11,288 nt of DNA, taken from positions 1 to 11,288 of the forward strand of contig CAZMNO010000081.1 of assembly GCA_964567685.1 (NCBI GenBank), written 5' to 3'. Origin of the DNA: UBA5972 sp964567685 (GTDB lineage: Bacteria; Pseudomonadota; Alphaproteobacteria; Rhodobacterales; Rhodobacteraceae). The translations under genes were made by a program, and so were the position numbers. Shown here in pieces: positions 1 through 6,199 of this stretch (positions are counted from its first letter, which is position 1; every line of letters starts with the position of its first letter). Under the pieces are notes generated by a model. It searched no databases and was not told the DNA's origin. It saw only the letters and a program-made list of their open reading frames with translations.

Positions 1-56
1 CAGTAGACCAGTAGACCAGTAGACCAGTAGACCAGTAGACCAGTAGACCAGTAGAT
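1..56. repeat. Octanucleotide tandem repeat array, CAGTAGAC x7
   Basis: Six consecutive perfect copies of the 8-base unit CAGTAGAC are followed by a seventh copy whose last base is changed (CAGTAGAT). The array starts at the window edge, so its full length is unknown. Every plus-strand frame of the unit contains TAG, whereas the complementary strand is open in all frames and would encode the same rotating 8-residue peptide, because 8 is not a multiple of 3. No start codon feeding such a frame is visible, so I treat it as non-coding simple-sequence DNA. Its unit length would make it prone to slippage. Confidence 0.95.
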
Positions 57-64
57 TAATCTAC
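51..64. repeat. 14-bp perfect palindrome at the end of the octamer array
   Basis: GTAGATTAATCTAC is its own reverse complement. Its left half is the last, altered octamer unit and its right half is the first unique sequence beyond the array. The palindrome therefore marks the array boundary exactly. A second, weaker inverted repeat (AACTA, 6-base gap, TAGTT) follows at 78-93. I see nothing else identifiable between 65 and the end of the ABC transporter gene at 227. No function is known to me; a protein-binding site or a replication or recombination scar is possible. Confidence 0.8.
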
Positions 65-226
65 CAACCTGCCGGTCAACTAGTTTAGTAGTTCATTGCG
101 CGTTTTCAATTAGTTACAGTGCGTTCAAACAATCAGATTGGATTGTGCGAACCACGGTGTTTTGCTGGTCGGCGAAGGCCATCAAAACCAGTGCGCAACC
201 CCGATACATCAATCAAGCAACCGGCC

Positions 227-2059
227 CTAAGCCGCCGCCTGTTCTTCTTCTGCCAGTTGACGGTTCCACATATGCGCATAGCGTCCTTCGTTGGCCAGCA
301 ACACATCATGGCTCCCCTGCTCGGCGATCCGCCCGTCTTCCAGCACCACGATCAGATCACTTTCCACCACGGTCGACAAACGGTGTGCGATGGTGATCAC
401 TGTGCGTCCCTTGCCCATCTGGCGCAGGCTGTCCTGAATATCGCGCTCGGTTTCCGTATCCAGCGCCGAGGTTGCCTCGTCCAAAAGCAGGATTGGCGGG
501 TTCTTCAAAAGCGTTCGTGCAATACCCACGCGCTGCTTTTCGCCACCAGACAGCTTGAGCCCGCGCTCCCCAACGGTGGTGTCATATCCATCCGGCAATT
601 GCGAAACGAAATCGTGAATTTTGGCGGCCTTTGCTGCCGCGATCATTTCTTCTTCGCTGGCACCGGCACGACCGTAAAGAATGTTGTAACCAATCGTATC
701 GTTAAAGAGCACCGTATCCTGGGGCACGATGCCGATCTGAGCGTGAAGCGAGGTCTGGGTGATGTCGCGCACATCCTGCCCGTCGATCTTCAGCGCCCCA
801 GCGCCGACATCGTAAAACCGGAAAAGCAACCGCCCTATGGTGGATTTACCACTGCCCGAAGGCCCGACGATGGCCACTGTCTGCCCCGCCTCAACACAAA
901 GATCGAGCCCGTGCAGAATGGGGCGATCACCGCCATAGCCAAAATCGACACTATCAAAGAACACCTGCCCGCCAGCGACTTTGAGATCAGGTGCATCGGG
1001 CTTGTCTTTCACCTCAGCGGGTTGTTCCAGAAGCTCAAACATTTCCCCCATATCGACCAGAGACTGGCGGATCTCGCGGTAAACCGTGCCAAGGAAGTTA
1101 AGCGGCATCGTGATCTGGATCATATAGGCATTGACCATGACGAAATCGCCCACGGTCAGCTCGCCGCGCTGAACGCCCAGTGCTGCCAACACCATCACAC
1201 CAACCAGACCAGAGGTGATCAGAACCGACTGACCAAAATTCAGAAAGGCAAGCGAGTAAGAGGTTTTCAAAGCCGCAGTCTCATAGCGGCGCATTGAATC
1301 GTCATAACGCTGTGCTTCACGCGCCTCAGCGCCGAAATACTTCACCGTTTCAAAATTCAGCAGGCTGTCGATGGCTTTCTGGTTCGCATCGGTATCCTGA
1401 TCGTTCATTTCCTTGCGGATCTTGACCCGCCATTCGGTAACCTTGAAGGTGAACCAGATGTAAACGGCAATAGTCGCCACCACGATGGCCAGATACCAGA
1501 CATCAAAAACAACAAACAGAACACCGGCGATGAACAAAAGTTCTAGCACCAGCGGACCGATGGAAAACAACAGGAATCGCAGCAGAAACTCGACCCCCTT
1601 CACCCCGCGCTCGATAATCCGGCTGAGGCCGCCGGTCTTGCGGCTGATATGATACCTGAGCGACAATGCGTGCATATGCTGAAATGTCTCAAGCGCCAAC
1701 CGCCTGAGTGCACGCTGGCCGACACGGGCAAAAACCACATCGCGCAATTGCTGAAAGCCGACATTCATCAGCCGCGCAACTCCGTAGGCCACGGTCAGCC
1801 CGACAGCCCCCGCCACCAGCGAAAAGACGGCGACCTCGGTGCCACCGGCGGGCGCCATAGCGTCCACAGCACCTTTGTAAAAAAACGGCGTTGCCACCGA
1901 GACGACCTTGCTGAGCGCCAGAAATCCAAGCGCGATGACAACCCGCCATTTGACCCAGGCCATGCCTTTTTCGCGCGGCCACAGGTAAGGGACAACTTTG
2001 CGAATGGTACGCATGCCGCTGCCTTTTTGCGGCCCGGTCTCAATGGAATTGTCGCTCAT
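227..2059 (-). CDS. atm1: Atm1-family ABC exporter (fused permease and ATPase)
   Basis: A 610-residue half-transporter with an N-terminal six-helix membrane domain (about residues 38-330) and a C-terminal nucleotide-binding domain. The ATPase motifs are complete: Walker A GPSGSGKST (399-407), Q-loop Gln447, signature LSGGEKQR (503-510), Walker B ILLLDE (523-528) and switch His559. The stretch AIDSLLNFETVKYF (229-242) is characteristic of the Atm1/ABCB7/HMT1 group. Members of this group work as inner-membrane homodimers. The family exports glutathione-linked compounds; mitochondrial Atm1 supports cytosolic iron-sulfur protein assembly, and bacterial members are linked to heavy-metal or glutathione-conjugate export. 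I chose the ATG at 2059 because GGAGG lies at 2065-2069, six bases upstream. A TTG at 2077 would extend the frame by six residues but would bury that ribosome site inside the gene. The gene probably shares a transcript with the LysM protein gene 78 bp upstream. The family call is firm; the exact substrate is not readable. Confidence 0.93.
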   Translation of the reverse strand: MSDNSIETGPQKGSGMRTIRKVVPYLWPREKGMAWVKWRVVIALGFLALSKVVSVATPFFYKGAVDAMAPAGGTEVAVFSLVAGAVGLTVAYGVARLMNVGFQQLRDVVFARVGQRALRRLALETFQHMHALSLRYHISRKTGGLSRIIERGVKGVEFLLRFLLFSIGPLVLELLFIAGVLFVVFDVWYLAIVVATIAVYIWFTFKVTEWRVKIRKEMNDQDTDANQKAIDSLLNFETVKYFGAEAREAQRYDDSMRRYETAALKTSYSLAFLNFGQSVLITSGLVGVMVLAALGVQRGELTVGDFVMVNAYMIQITMPLNFLGTVYREIRQSLVDMGEMFELLEQPAEVKDKPDAPDLKVAGGQVFFDSVDFGYGGDRPILHGLDLCVEAGQTVAIVGPSGSGKSTIGRLLFRFYDVGAGALKIDGQDVRDITQTSLHAQIGIVPQDTVLFNDTIGYNILYGRAGASEEEMIAAAKAAKIHDFVSQLPDGYDTTVGERGLKLSGGEKQRVGIARTLLKNPPILLLDEATSALDTETERDIQDSLRQMGKGRTVITIAHRLSTVVESDLIVVLEDGRIAEQGSHDVLLANEGRYAHMWNRQLAEEEQAAA

Positions 2060-2064
2060 ACCCG

Positions 2065-2069
2065 CCTCC
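2065..2069 (-). promoter_or_regulatory. Ribosome binding site deciding the ABC exporter start
   Basis: On the minus strand GGAGG is followed by CGGGT and then the ATG at 2059. This supports the internal ATG over the upstream TTG at 2077. Confidence 0.7.
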
Positions 2070-2082
2070 GGACCCAAAGGAC

Positions 2083-2103
2083 GACCCTCAGGGTCAAAGA
2101 CCC
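2083..2103. repeat. Overlapping inverted repeats between LysM and ABC genes
   Basis: GACCCT-C-AGGGTC (2083-2095) overlaps GGGTC-AAA-GACCC (2091-2103). The central GGGTC can pair with the GACCC on either side, so the two pairings exclude each other. A third GACCC lies at 2071-2075. The site is in the 78-bp gap between two co-oriented genes, just upstream of the ABC exporter ribosome site. It could be an operator or an RNA element, or chance in GC-rich DNA. Confidence 0.45.
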
Positions 2104-2137
2104 AGATAAGGTCGAGGCAGGCCGATGACCAGTGCTT

Positions 2138-3508
2138 CTATTCAGGAATCGTAAAAATCTGCCCGGGATAGATCAGGTCCGGATTGCGGATCGTCTCGCG
2201 GTTGGCCTCGAATATCTGCATATAAAGATTGCCTTCACCGTAATTTGCCTTGGCCAGTGCCCATAGCGTGGCGCCCGGCTGGATGGTGATTTTCTGCACT
2301 CGCGGCAGCGGGGCAGCCCCTTCCGCTTCGCTCAGCCCCAACGCGCTGGCAACGCGTTTGACGTCTTCAGCGAACTCTTTTTGAAACGGGGTTTCAACAC
2401 GCGATGTGACCTGCCCGGCATCGTCGATCTCGTCAACGCGCAATGTGTAGACCCCGGCATCGACCTCGGGCAGCGAGATTTGCCAGGATCCATCCTCGGC
2501 CACCGCTTTGGTTTTGACCGGCTTGTCGTCCACATAGACCCGTACATGTCGGTCAATTGCACTGCGGCCGGTCAGAACCACCTCGCCCTCGTCGTCATAG
2601 GAAATCAGATCGAGGGTGACATTGGCCATGACATCGGGCGCAACATCGCCGATGACGGCAGGTTGAACAACTTTTACCCCCTCCTCGGTTGCAATAATGA
2701 CCGCGGGCGCTTGTTCCACCGTCGGCGCAGGAACGGTTTGCTCATCGTCGGTTTCAGCGGCCGCAACTTCGCTGTCAGGTTTCACCGGTTCGGAATCTGC
2801 CTTGATGGTATCCACCTCCGGTTTGACCGGTTGACGGCCCATCACCACCACCTGATCGGTTGAGTGTCGTATCCCGCCAGTCTCATCTGTAGCTGACAGG
2901 GTTAAAAGCTGCGGTATGGTTGATGCCGGCAAATCAAACAACGCGACGAAGCCACCGCGGTTGTCCGATGTCGCCGTAGCAACGACGATGCCATCCACAC
3001 TGATCTCGACCTCTTGATTAGGGGCCGCTTTTCCTGCCACGACAGCGGAACCGGCCTTGTCAACGCGCACCAGATCAAATTTCAGTGGGTCTTTTGCGGT
3101 GATCTCTCCACCGCTGGCGCTCACATCGGGACGCGGCAGTGGCTGGGTATCAATCGGGTCGGCAGCATCTGTATCAGCCCGCGCAACGACAGTATCGCCG
3201 ATCACAGTGGCCGATACCACAAGATCTTCGCCTTCGCCCAGCTTGATATCTTCTGCGTCCGGATCAGGATCAGCGGCCAGCGTGGTTGACTGGCTGTCAG
3301 CCTCCGGCGCTTCGGGGCTGACCAATTTCTCGGGTTTTTCAGGCGCATCAGGCACGGAAGGCGATGACAATGATACCGGAACCTCACCAATGTTGGGGGG
3401 CTGATCGTTCTGCTGGCGCATAACCAATAAGCCGACCACGACCGCCAGCGACAGACCGGCACCGATCACCACCTTATTTACTGAACTCAACCCTGAAAAT
3501 ATCGCCAT
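2138..3508 (-). CDS. Membrane-anchored LysM protein with Ig-like repeats
   Basis: A 456-residue envelope protein. A single hydrophobic segment at residues 12-30 (GAGLSLAVVVGLLVM region) acts as a membrane anchor or uncleaved signal. It is followed by a long acidic, proline-rich linker (about 35-140). Two related beta-sandwich-like segments follow, at about 143-222 and 297-373. Each has the pattern of a 'bacterial Ig/carbohydrate-binding' repeat: a VAGKAAPNQEVEISVDG block in the first and a VLTGRSAIDRHVRVYVDD block in the second. A second low-complexity linker (225-290) separates them. The C-terminus (406-454) is a LysM domain with the typical start TIQPGATLWALAKANYG and end LIYPGQIFTIP. LysM binds N-acetylglucosamine polymers, so peptidoglycan contact in the periplasm is likely. 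Proteins of this layout are common in Rhodobacterales and are usually left as LysM peptidoglycan-binding proteins; no enzymatic domain is visible. It is the first gene of a probable pair with the ABC exporter and diverges from the LOG gene. Confidence 0.88.
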   Translation of the reverse strand: MAIFSGLSSVNKVVIGAGLSLAVVVGLLVMRQQNDQPPNIGEVPVSLSSPSVPDAPEKPEKLVSPEAPEADSQSTTLAADPDPDAEDIKLGEGEDLVVSATVIGDTVVARADTDAADPIDTQPLPRPDVSASGGEITAKDPLKFDLVRVDKAGSAVVAGKAAPNQEVEISVDGIVVATATSDNRGGFVALFDLPASTIPQLLTLSATDETGGIRHSTDQVVVMGRQPVKPEVDTIKADSEPVKPDSEVAAAETDDEQTVPAPTVEQAPAVIIATEEGVKVVQPAVIGDVAPDVMANVTLDLISYDDEGEVVLTGRSAIDRHVRVYVDDKPVKTKAVAEDGSWQISLPEVDAGVYTLRVDEIDDAGQVTSRVETPFQKEFAEDVKRVASALGLSEAEGAAPLPRVQKITIQPGATLWALAKANYGEGNLYMQIFEANRETIRNPDLIYPGQIFTIPE

Positions 3509-3636
3509 AAAGCCCGCCCGTTCATAAAACGCGGTTGCCGGGCCGGTTCGCGACCCTGGCAGAGATCACGTCTTGCGTCTTAGATAACAACTCCGCTAAG
3601 GCTTTTCCAATCATAATGACGTCAAAGGCGCCCTAA
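3509..3636. promoter_or_regulatory. Divergent promoter region, LysM protein / LOG gene
   Basis: This 128-bp gap separates two divergently transcribed genes, so it should carry promoters for both. A CATAAT hexamer at 3612-3617 could serve as a -10 element for the LOG gene, but no convincing -35 lies 16-18 bp upstream. On the minus strand a TTGACG hexamer (3618-3623) has no good partner. No palindromic operator stood out. Confidence 0.4.
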
Positions 3637-4194
3637 ATGCCCGTTTCCCTCCCTTCTGTCTGTGTTTTCTGCGGCTCGCGTTTTGGCGGCGACCCGGCAT
3701 TTCAGCAGGCCGCCCATGAGCTGGGGGCGCTTCTGGCAGCGAATAACTGGCGGTTGGTCTATGGTGCCGGAGATGTCGGGCTGATGGGGGCGGTTGCGCG
3801 TTCCGCGCAGGAAAATGGAGCCGCTACATTTGGCGTAATACCGATTCATCTGCTCAAGCGCGAGGTCGGCAAGCGCGATCTTTCACATTTTGTGATCACA
3901 GAAAATATGCATGAACGCAAAAAGGTCATGTTCATGAATGCTGATGCCATTGTCACCCTGCCGGGCGGTGCCGGTTCGATGGACGAGTTCTTTGAGGTCA
4001 TGACCTGGCGACAGCTCGGGCTGCATGACAAACCGATATATCTTTTAAATACTAATGGTTATTGGGATAAGCTCATCTCGCTCATCGATCACATGATCGC
4101 CGAGGGCTTCGCCGATCAAAGCTTTCGCGCCTACATGTCAGTGGTCACGACGGTCGAGGAACTGGGTGCAGCCCTACGCGCCGATTTCTCCTGA
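3637..4194 (+). CDS. LOG-family protein (TIGR00730), nucleoside 5'-monophosphate phosphoribohydrolase
   Basis: A 185-residue Rossmann-type protein of the LOG ('lysine decarboxylase-like') family. The N-terminal VCVFCGSRFGGDP (8-20) and GAGDVGLMGAVA (43-54) are typical nucleotide-binding segments. The signature PGGAGSMDE (109-117) corresponds to the family PGGxGTxxE motif with Thr replaced by Ser, and catalytic-type Arg94 (MHERK) and Glu117 are kept. Family members cleave the N-glycosidic bond of cytokinin riboside monophosphates or AMP-like nucleotides. In bacteria the physiological role is often purine nucleotide turnover, so 'lysine decarboxylase' would be a misnomer. The ATG at 3637 has a modest AAAGG about 9 bases upstream and gives the normal family length. 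The last 64 bases overlap the convergent rarD-like gene. Confidence 0.9.
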   Translation: MPVSLPSVCVFCGSRFGGDPAFQQAAHELGALLAANNWRLVYGAGDVGLMGAVARSAQENGAATFGVIPIHLLKREVGKRDLSHFVITENMHERKKVMFMNADAIVTLPGGAGSMDEFFEVMTWRQLGLHDKPIYLLNTNGYWDKLISLIDHMIAEGFADQSFRAYMSVVTTVEELGAALRADFS

Positions 4195-5075
4195 CGCATT
4201 CCCGCCATCGTGTAAAGCACCAGCGCCAGCCAGATCAGGCTAAAACAAATGGCGTGCCAGAATGTGAACACTTCCTGAAAGACCAGCGTCGCGACGAGAA
4301 ACTGCAGACTGGGGTTGAGGTACTGAATCAGGCCCACAGTCGCCAGTTTCAGGCGCTTGGTTGCGTAGGAAAACAGGATCAACGGCCCGGCGGTGATGGC
4401 TCCGGACAGGGCCAGCATGCCGGTTGTCAGCAGGTCTTTGCCAAAATATCCACCGGTTCGGCCCACAAGCCCGGTCCAGCCGGCAAAATGCACGCCATAG
4501 AGCCAGACCAGCGCCAGCGGCAGCAGCAGGAATACTTCGCCGGTCACCGAAACCACAGGGCCGACCGGCAACAGTTTTTTGATCAGACCATAAGAACCAA
4601 ACGTCGCTGAAAGGATCAGCGCAATCCACGGTGCCGTTCCCAGGCCAACGGTCAGTATCAGAACCGCGCCAACCACCAGCGCAACGGCGATTTTCTGCAT
4701 CCGGGTCAGCTTTTCGCCAAATACGACAAAGCCCAGCGCCACGGCAACAAGCGGAAATATGTAGTAACCCAAGCTTGCCTCAACCGCGCGTCCGATCTGA
4801 ACCGACAGAATGAAGGTGAACCAGTTGATCGATATCAGCAGGCCGGCGGCACCAATCAGCAGCATCTGGCGAAAGCTGCCAAGCGCTGTGAACAGCGCGC
4901 CAAGCCGACGCTGAAAGCTCAGCACCAGTCCGAAAACGACGAATGACCAACCGGTCCGGTGGCTCAGCACCTCAAGCGGCGGCACCTCGGCCAGCATCTT
5001 GTAATAGAGCGGCGACAGCCCCCAGATCACACAGGCCGAGACCATCGCCAGAATGCCTTTGGAGGCCTCGCTCAT
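4131..5075 (-). CDS. rarD: RarD-like EamA-family permease
   Basis: A 314-residue inner-membrane protein with about ten hydrophobic helices arranged as two EamA repeats. RarD-type landmarks are IWGLSPLYYKML (17-28), LEVLSHRTGWS (34-44), SINWFTFI (82-89), SLGYYIFPL (101-109) and QYLNPSLQFL (251-260). RarD was named from a chloramphenicol-sensitivity phenotype, and transported substrates are generally unknown; export of a small metabolite is the family expectation. The ATG at 5075 is preceded by AGGAA. The last 16 or so residues (a polar, Arg/Ser/Thr-rich tail) are encoded in the stretch that also encodes the end of the LOG gene, so the tail may be a lineage-specific extension. It lies 51 bp downstream of the PPK2 gene and is probably transcribed with it. 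Confidence 0.9.
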   Translation of the reverse strand: MSEASKGILAMVSACVIWGLSPLYYKMLAEVPPLEVLSHRTGWSFVVFGLVLSFQRRLGALFTALGSFRQMLLIGAAGLLISINWFTFILSVQIGRAVEASLGYYIFPLVAVALGFVVFGEKLTRMQKIAVALVVGAVLILTVGLGTAPWIALILSATFGSYGLIKKLLPVGPVVSVTGEVFLLLPLALVWLYGVHFAGWTGLVGRTGGYFGKDLLTTGMLALSGAITAGPLILFSYATKRLKLATVGLIQYLNPSLQFLVATLVFQEVFTFWHAICFSLIWLALVLYTMAGMRQEKSARRAAPSSSTVVTTDM

Positions 5076-5126
5076 TTCCTGCCGCCTTTGCTTTCCCGGG
5101 GCCGCTGGCCAGACCCCGACCCTGCC

Positions 5127-6074
5127 CTAGGTCCGGCGCTGATCCGGATGCAGCGAAGCGCCCAGAATATGATCCGCGTGCTGCACCACATGACCGGCAG
5201 AGCCGACGATCAGGGGGTCAGTCGGAACCACGATTTCCTTGTCCTTGTCCGGATAATCCAGGGAATTGAGGAAATGCAACATGCAATTGAGGCGCGCCCG
5301 TTTCTTGTCGTTGGATTTGACGATGGTCCAGGGGGCATCAGCCGTGTCGGAATAAAAGAACATCGCCTCCTTGGCTTCGGTGTAATCCTCCCATTTGCTG
5401 AGCGAGGCCAGATCGACCGGCGACAGCTTCCAGCGTTTCAAAGGGTCATCCTTGCGGCTGTCAAAGCGGCGTTTTTGTTCATCGCGGGTGACGGAAAACC
5501 AGTATTTGTAAAGCTGAATGCCCGAACGCGTCAGCATCCGTTCAAGCTCCGGCGTCTGGCGCATAAACTCAAGGTATTCGTTAGGTGAACAAAACCCCAT
5601 CACCCGTTCCACACCAGCCCGGTTGTACCATGAGCGGTCATAAAAAACCATTTCCCCGTCAGTAGGCAAATGCCTGATATAGCGCTGAAAAAACCACTGC
5701 CCGCGCTCTTTGTCGGTTGGTTTGTTGAGCGCCACCACGCGCGCGGTCCGGGGATTGAGATGCTCCATGAAACGCTTGATGGTTCCACCCTTGCCGGCTG
5801 CATCACGTCCTTCAAACAGCATCACGAATTTTTGCCCGGTTTCCTGTGCCCAAAGCTGAACCTTCAGAAGCTCCGCCTGAATACGGGCTTTCTGTATTTC
5901 GTAATCGCGTTTTCCCAAGCGCTCGGCATAGGGGTATTCACCGGTTTCAAAGGCCTGCCTGACAGCGTCCGTGCTCACCACCGGAAACTGGCTGTCTTCG
6001 CCAGCGGGGGGCACTGAATTGACTTTGATCTCAGGCCCGGGATGCTGGGTTGGTTTGGTGGGCGCCGATGCCAT
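5127..6074 (-). CDS. ppk2: Polyphosphate kinase 2, class I (single-domain)
   Basis: A 315-residue member of the PPK2 family, a thymidylate-kinase-like P-loop fold that moves phosphate between inorganic polyphosphate and nucleoside diphosphates (class I typically forms ATP or GTP from ADP or GDP plus polyphosphate). The Walker A segment is GRDAAGKGGT (89-98), and the Walker B and ligand segment is FYDRSWYNRAGVERVMGFC (144-162). The lid-region pattern SVTRDEQKRRF (194-204) and the family block WKLSPVDLASLSKWEDY (215-231) are present. The first 30 residues (Pro- and Thr-rich) are a variable extension. The ATG at 6074 has a strong GGAGG ribosome site at 6078-6082. An FNR-like box upstream suggests expression linked to low oxygen. 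The rarD-like gene follows 51 bp downstream on the same strand. Confidence 0.95.
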   Translation of the reverse strand: MASAPTKPTQHPGPEIKVNSVPPAGEDSQFPVVSTDAVRQAFETGEYPYAERLGKRDYEIQKARIQAELLKVQLWAQETGQKFVMLFEGRDAAGKGGTIKRFMEHLNPRTARVVALNKPTDKERGQWFFQRYIRHLPTDGEMVFYDRSWYNRAGVERVMGFCSPNEYLEFMRQTPELERMLTRSGIQLYKYWFSVTRDEQKRRFDSRKDDPLKRWKLSPVDLASLSKWEDYTEAKEAMFFYSDTADAPWTIVKSNDKKRARLNCMLHFLNSLDYPDKDKEIVVPTDPLIVGSAGHVVQHADHILGASLHPDQRRT

Positions 6075-6077
6075 GAT

Positions 6078-6085
6078 GACCTCCT
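6078..6085 (-). promoter_or_regulatory. Strong ribosome binding site of ppk2
   Basis: AGAGGAGG on the minus strand stands immediately before TCATC and the ATG at 6074. It is the strongest Shine-Dalgarno match in the window and fixes the PPK2 start. Confidence 0.75.
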
Positions 6086-6128
6086 CTGTTCACAGCTGGA
6101 ACAGTGTCATTCACAGGCCACATTCGCT

Positions 6129-6142
6129 TTGACAAAGATCAA
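6129..6142 (-). promoter_or_regulatory. FNR/FnrL-type binding site upstream of ppk2
   Basis: The minus strand reads TTGATCTTTGTCAA, which is TTGAT-N4-GTCAA and matches the FNR/Crp-family consensus TTGAT-N4-ATCAA (TTGAY-N4-RTCAA) at every defined position. Its centre is about 61 bp from the ppk2 ATG. A weak -10-like hexamer GACACT (6103-6108) would put the transcription start near 6096, about 40 bp from the box centre. That is the geometry of a class II FNR-activated promoter, with a 5' leader of about 20 bases. The match is direct; its use by FnrL or a Dnr-type regulator is inferred. Confidence 0.6.
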
Positions 6143-6165
6143 ACACGGGCGCTTTTTGCGCAGTG

Positions 6166-6191
6166 AACCGGGGCGTTGAAACGCCCCGGTT
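6166..6191 (-). terminator. Hairpin terminator after the aminotransferase gene
   Basis: An 11-bp perfect stem (AACCGGGGCGT pairing with ACGCCCCGGTT) encloses a 4-base loop. It begins 8 bases past the aminotransferase stop codon on the minus strand. There is no clean T-run after the stem, so it may need Rho or act as an RNA 3'-end stabiliser. It separates the aminotransferase transcript from the ppk2 promoter. Confidence 0.65.
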
Positions 6192-6199
6192 TGGTAGTC

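Noticed and set aside
1..56. Possible CRISPR array
   Set aside because: The repeat unit is 8 bases with no spacers between units, and no cas gene is present, so it is a simple tandem repeat.
119..1297. Long plus-strand open frame of 392 codons opposite the ABC exporter gene
   Set aside because: It is antisense to the ATPase and membrane domains of a fully convincing Atm1-type gene, shows no domain pattern, and is rich in His/Arg/Gln as expected from a shadow of GC-rich coding DNA.
2060..2077. Upstream TTG start for the ABC exporter
   Set aside because: It would place the strong GGAGG site inside the coding region, while the ATG at 2059 is spaced correctly from it.
3637..4194. Lysine decarboxylase
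   Set aside because: The PGGxGTxxE-type motif and length mark the LOG phosphoribohydrolase family; no PLP-binding decarboxylase motif is present.
6149..6161. Small GCGC-TTTTT-GCGC hairpin as a second terminator
   Set aside because: The stem is only four pairs and the T-run is in the loop, not after the stem, so it is unlikely to terminate transcription.
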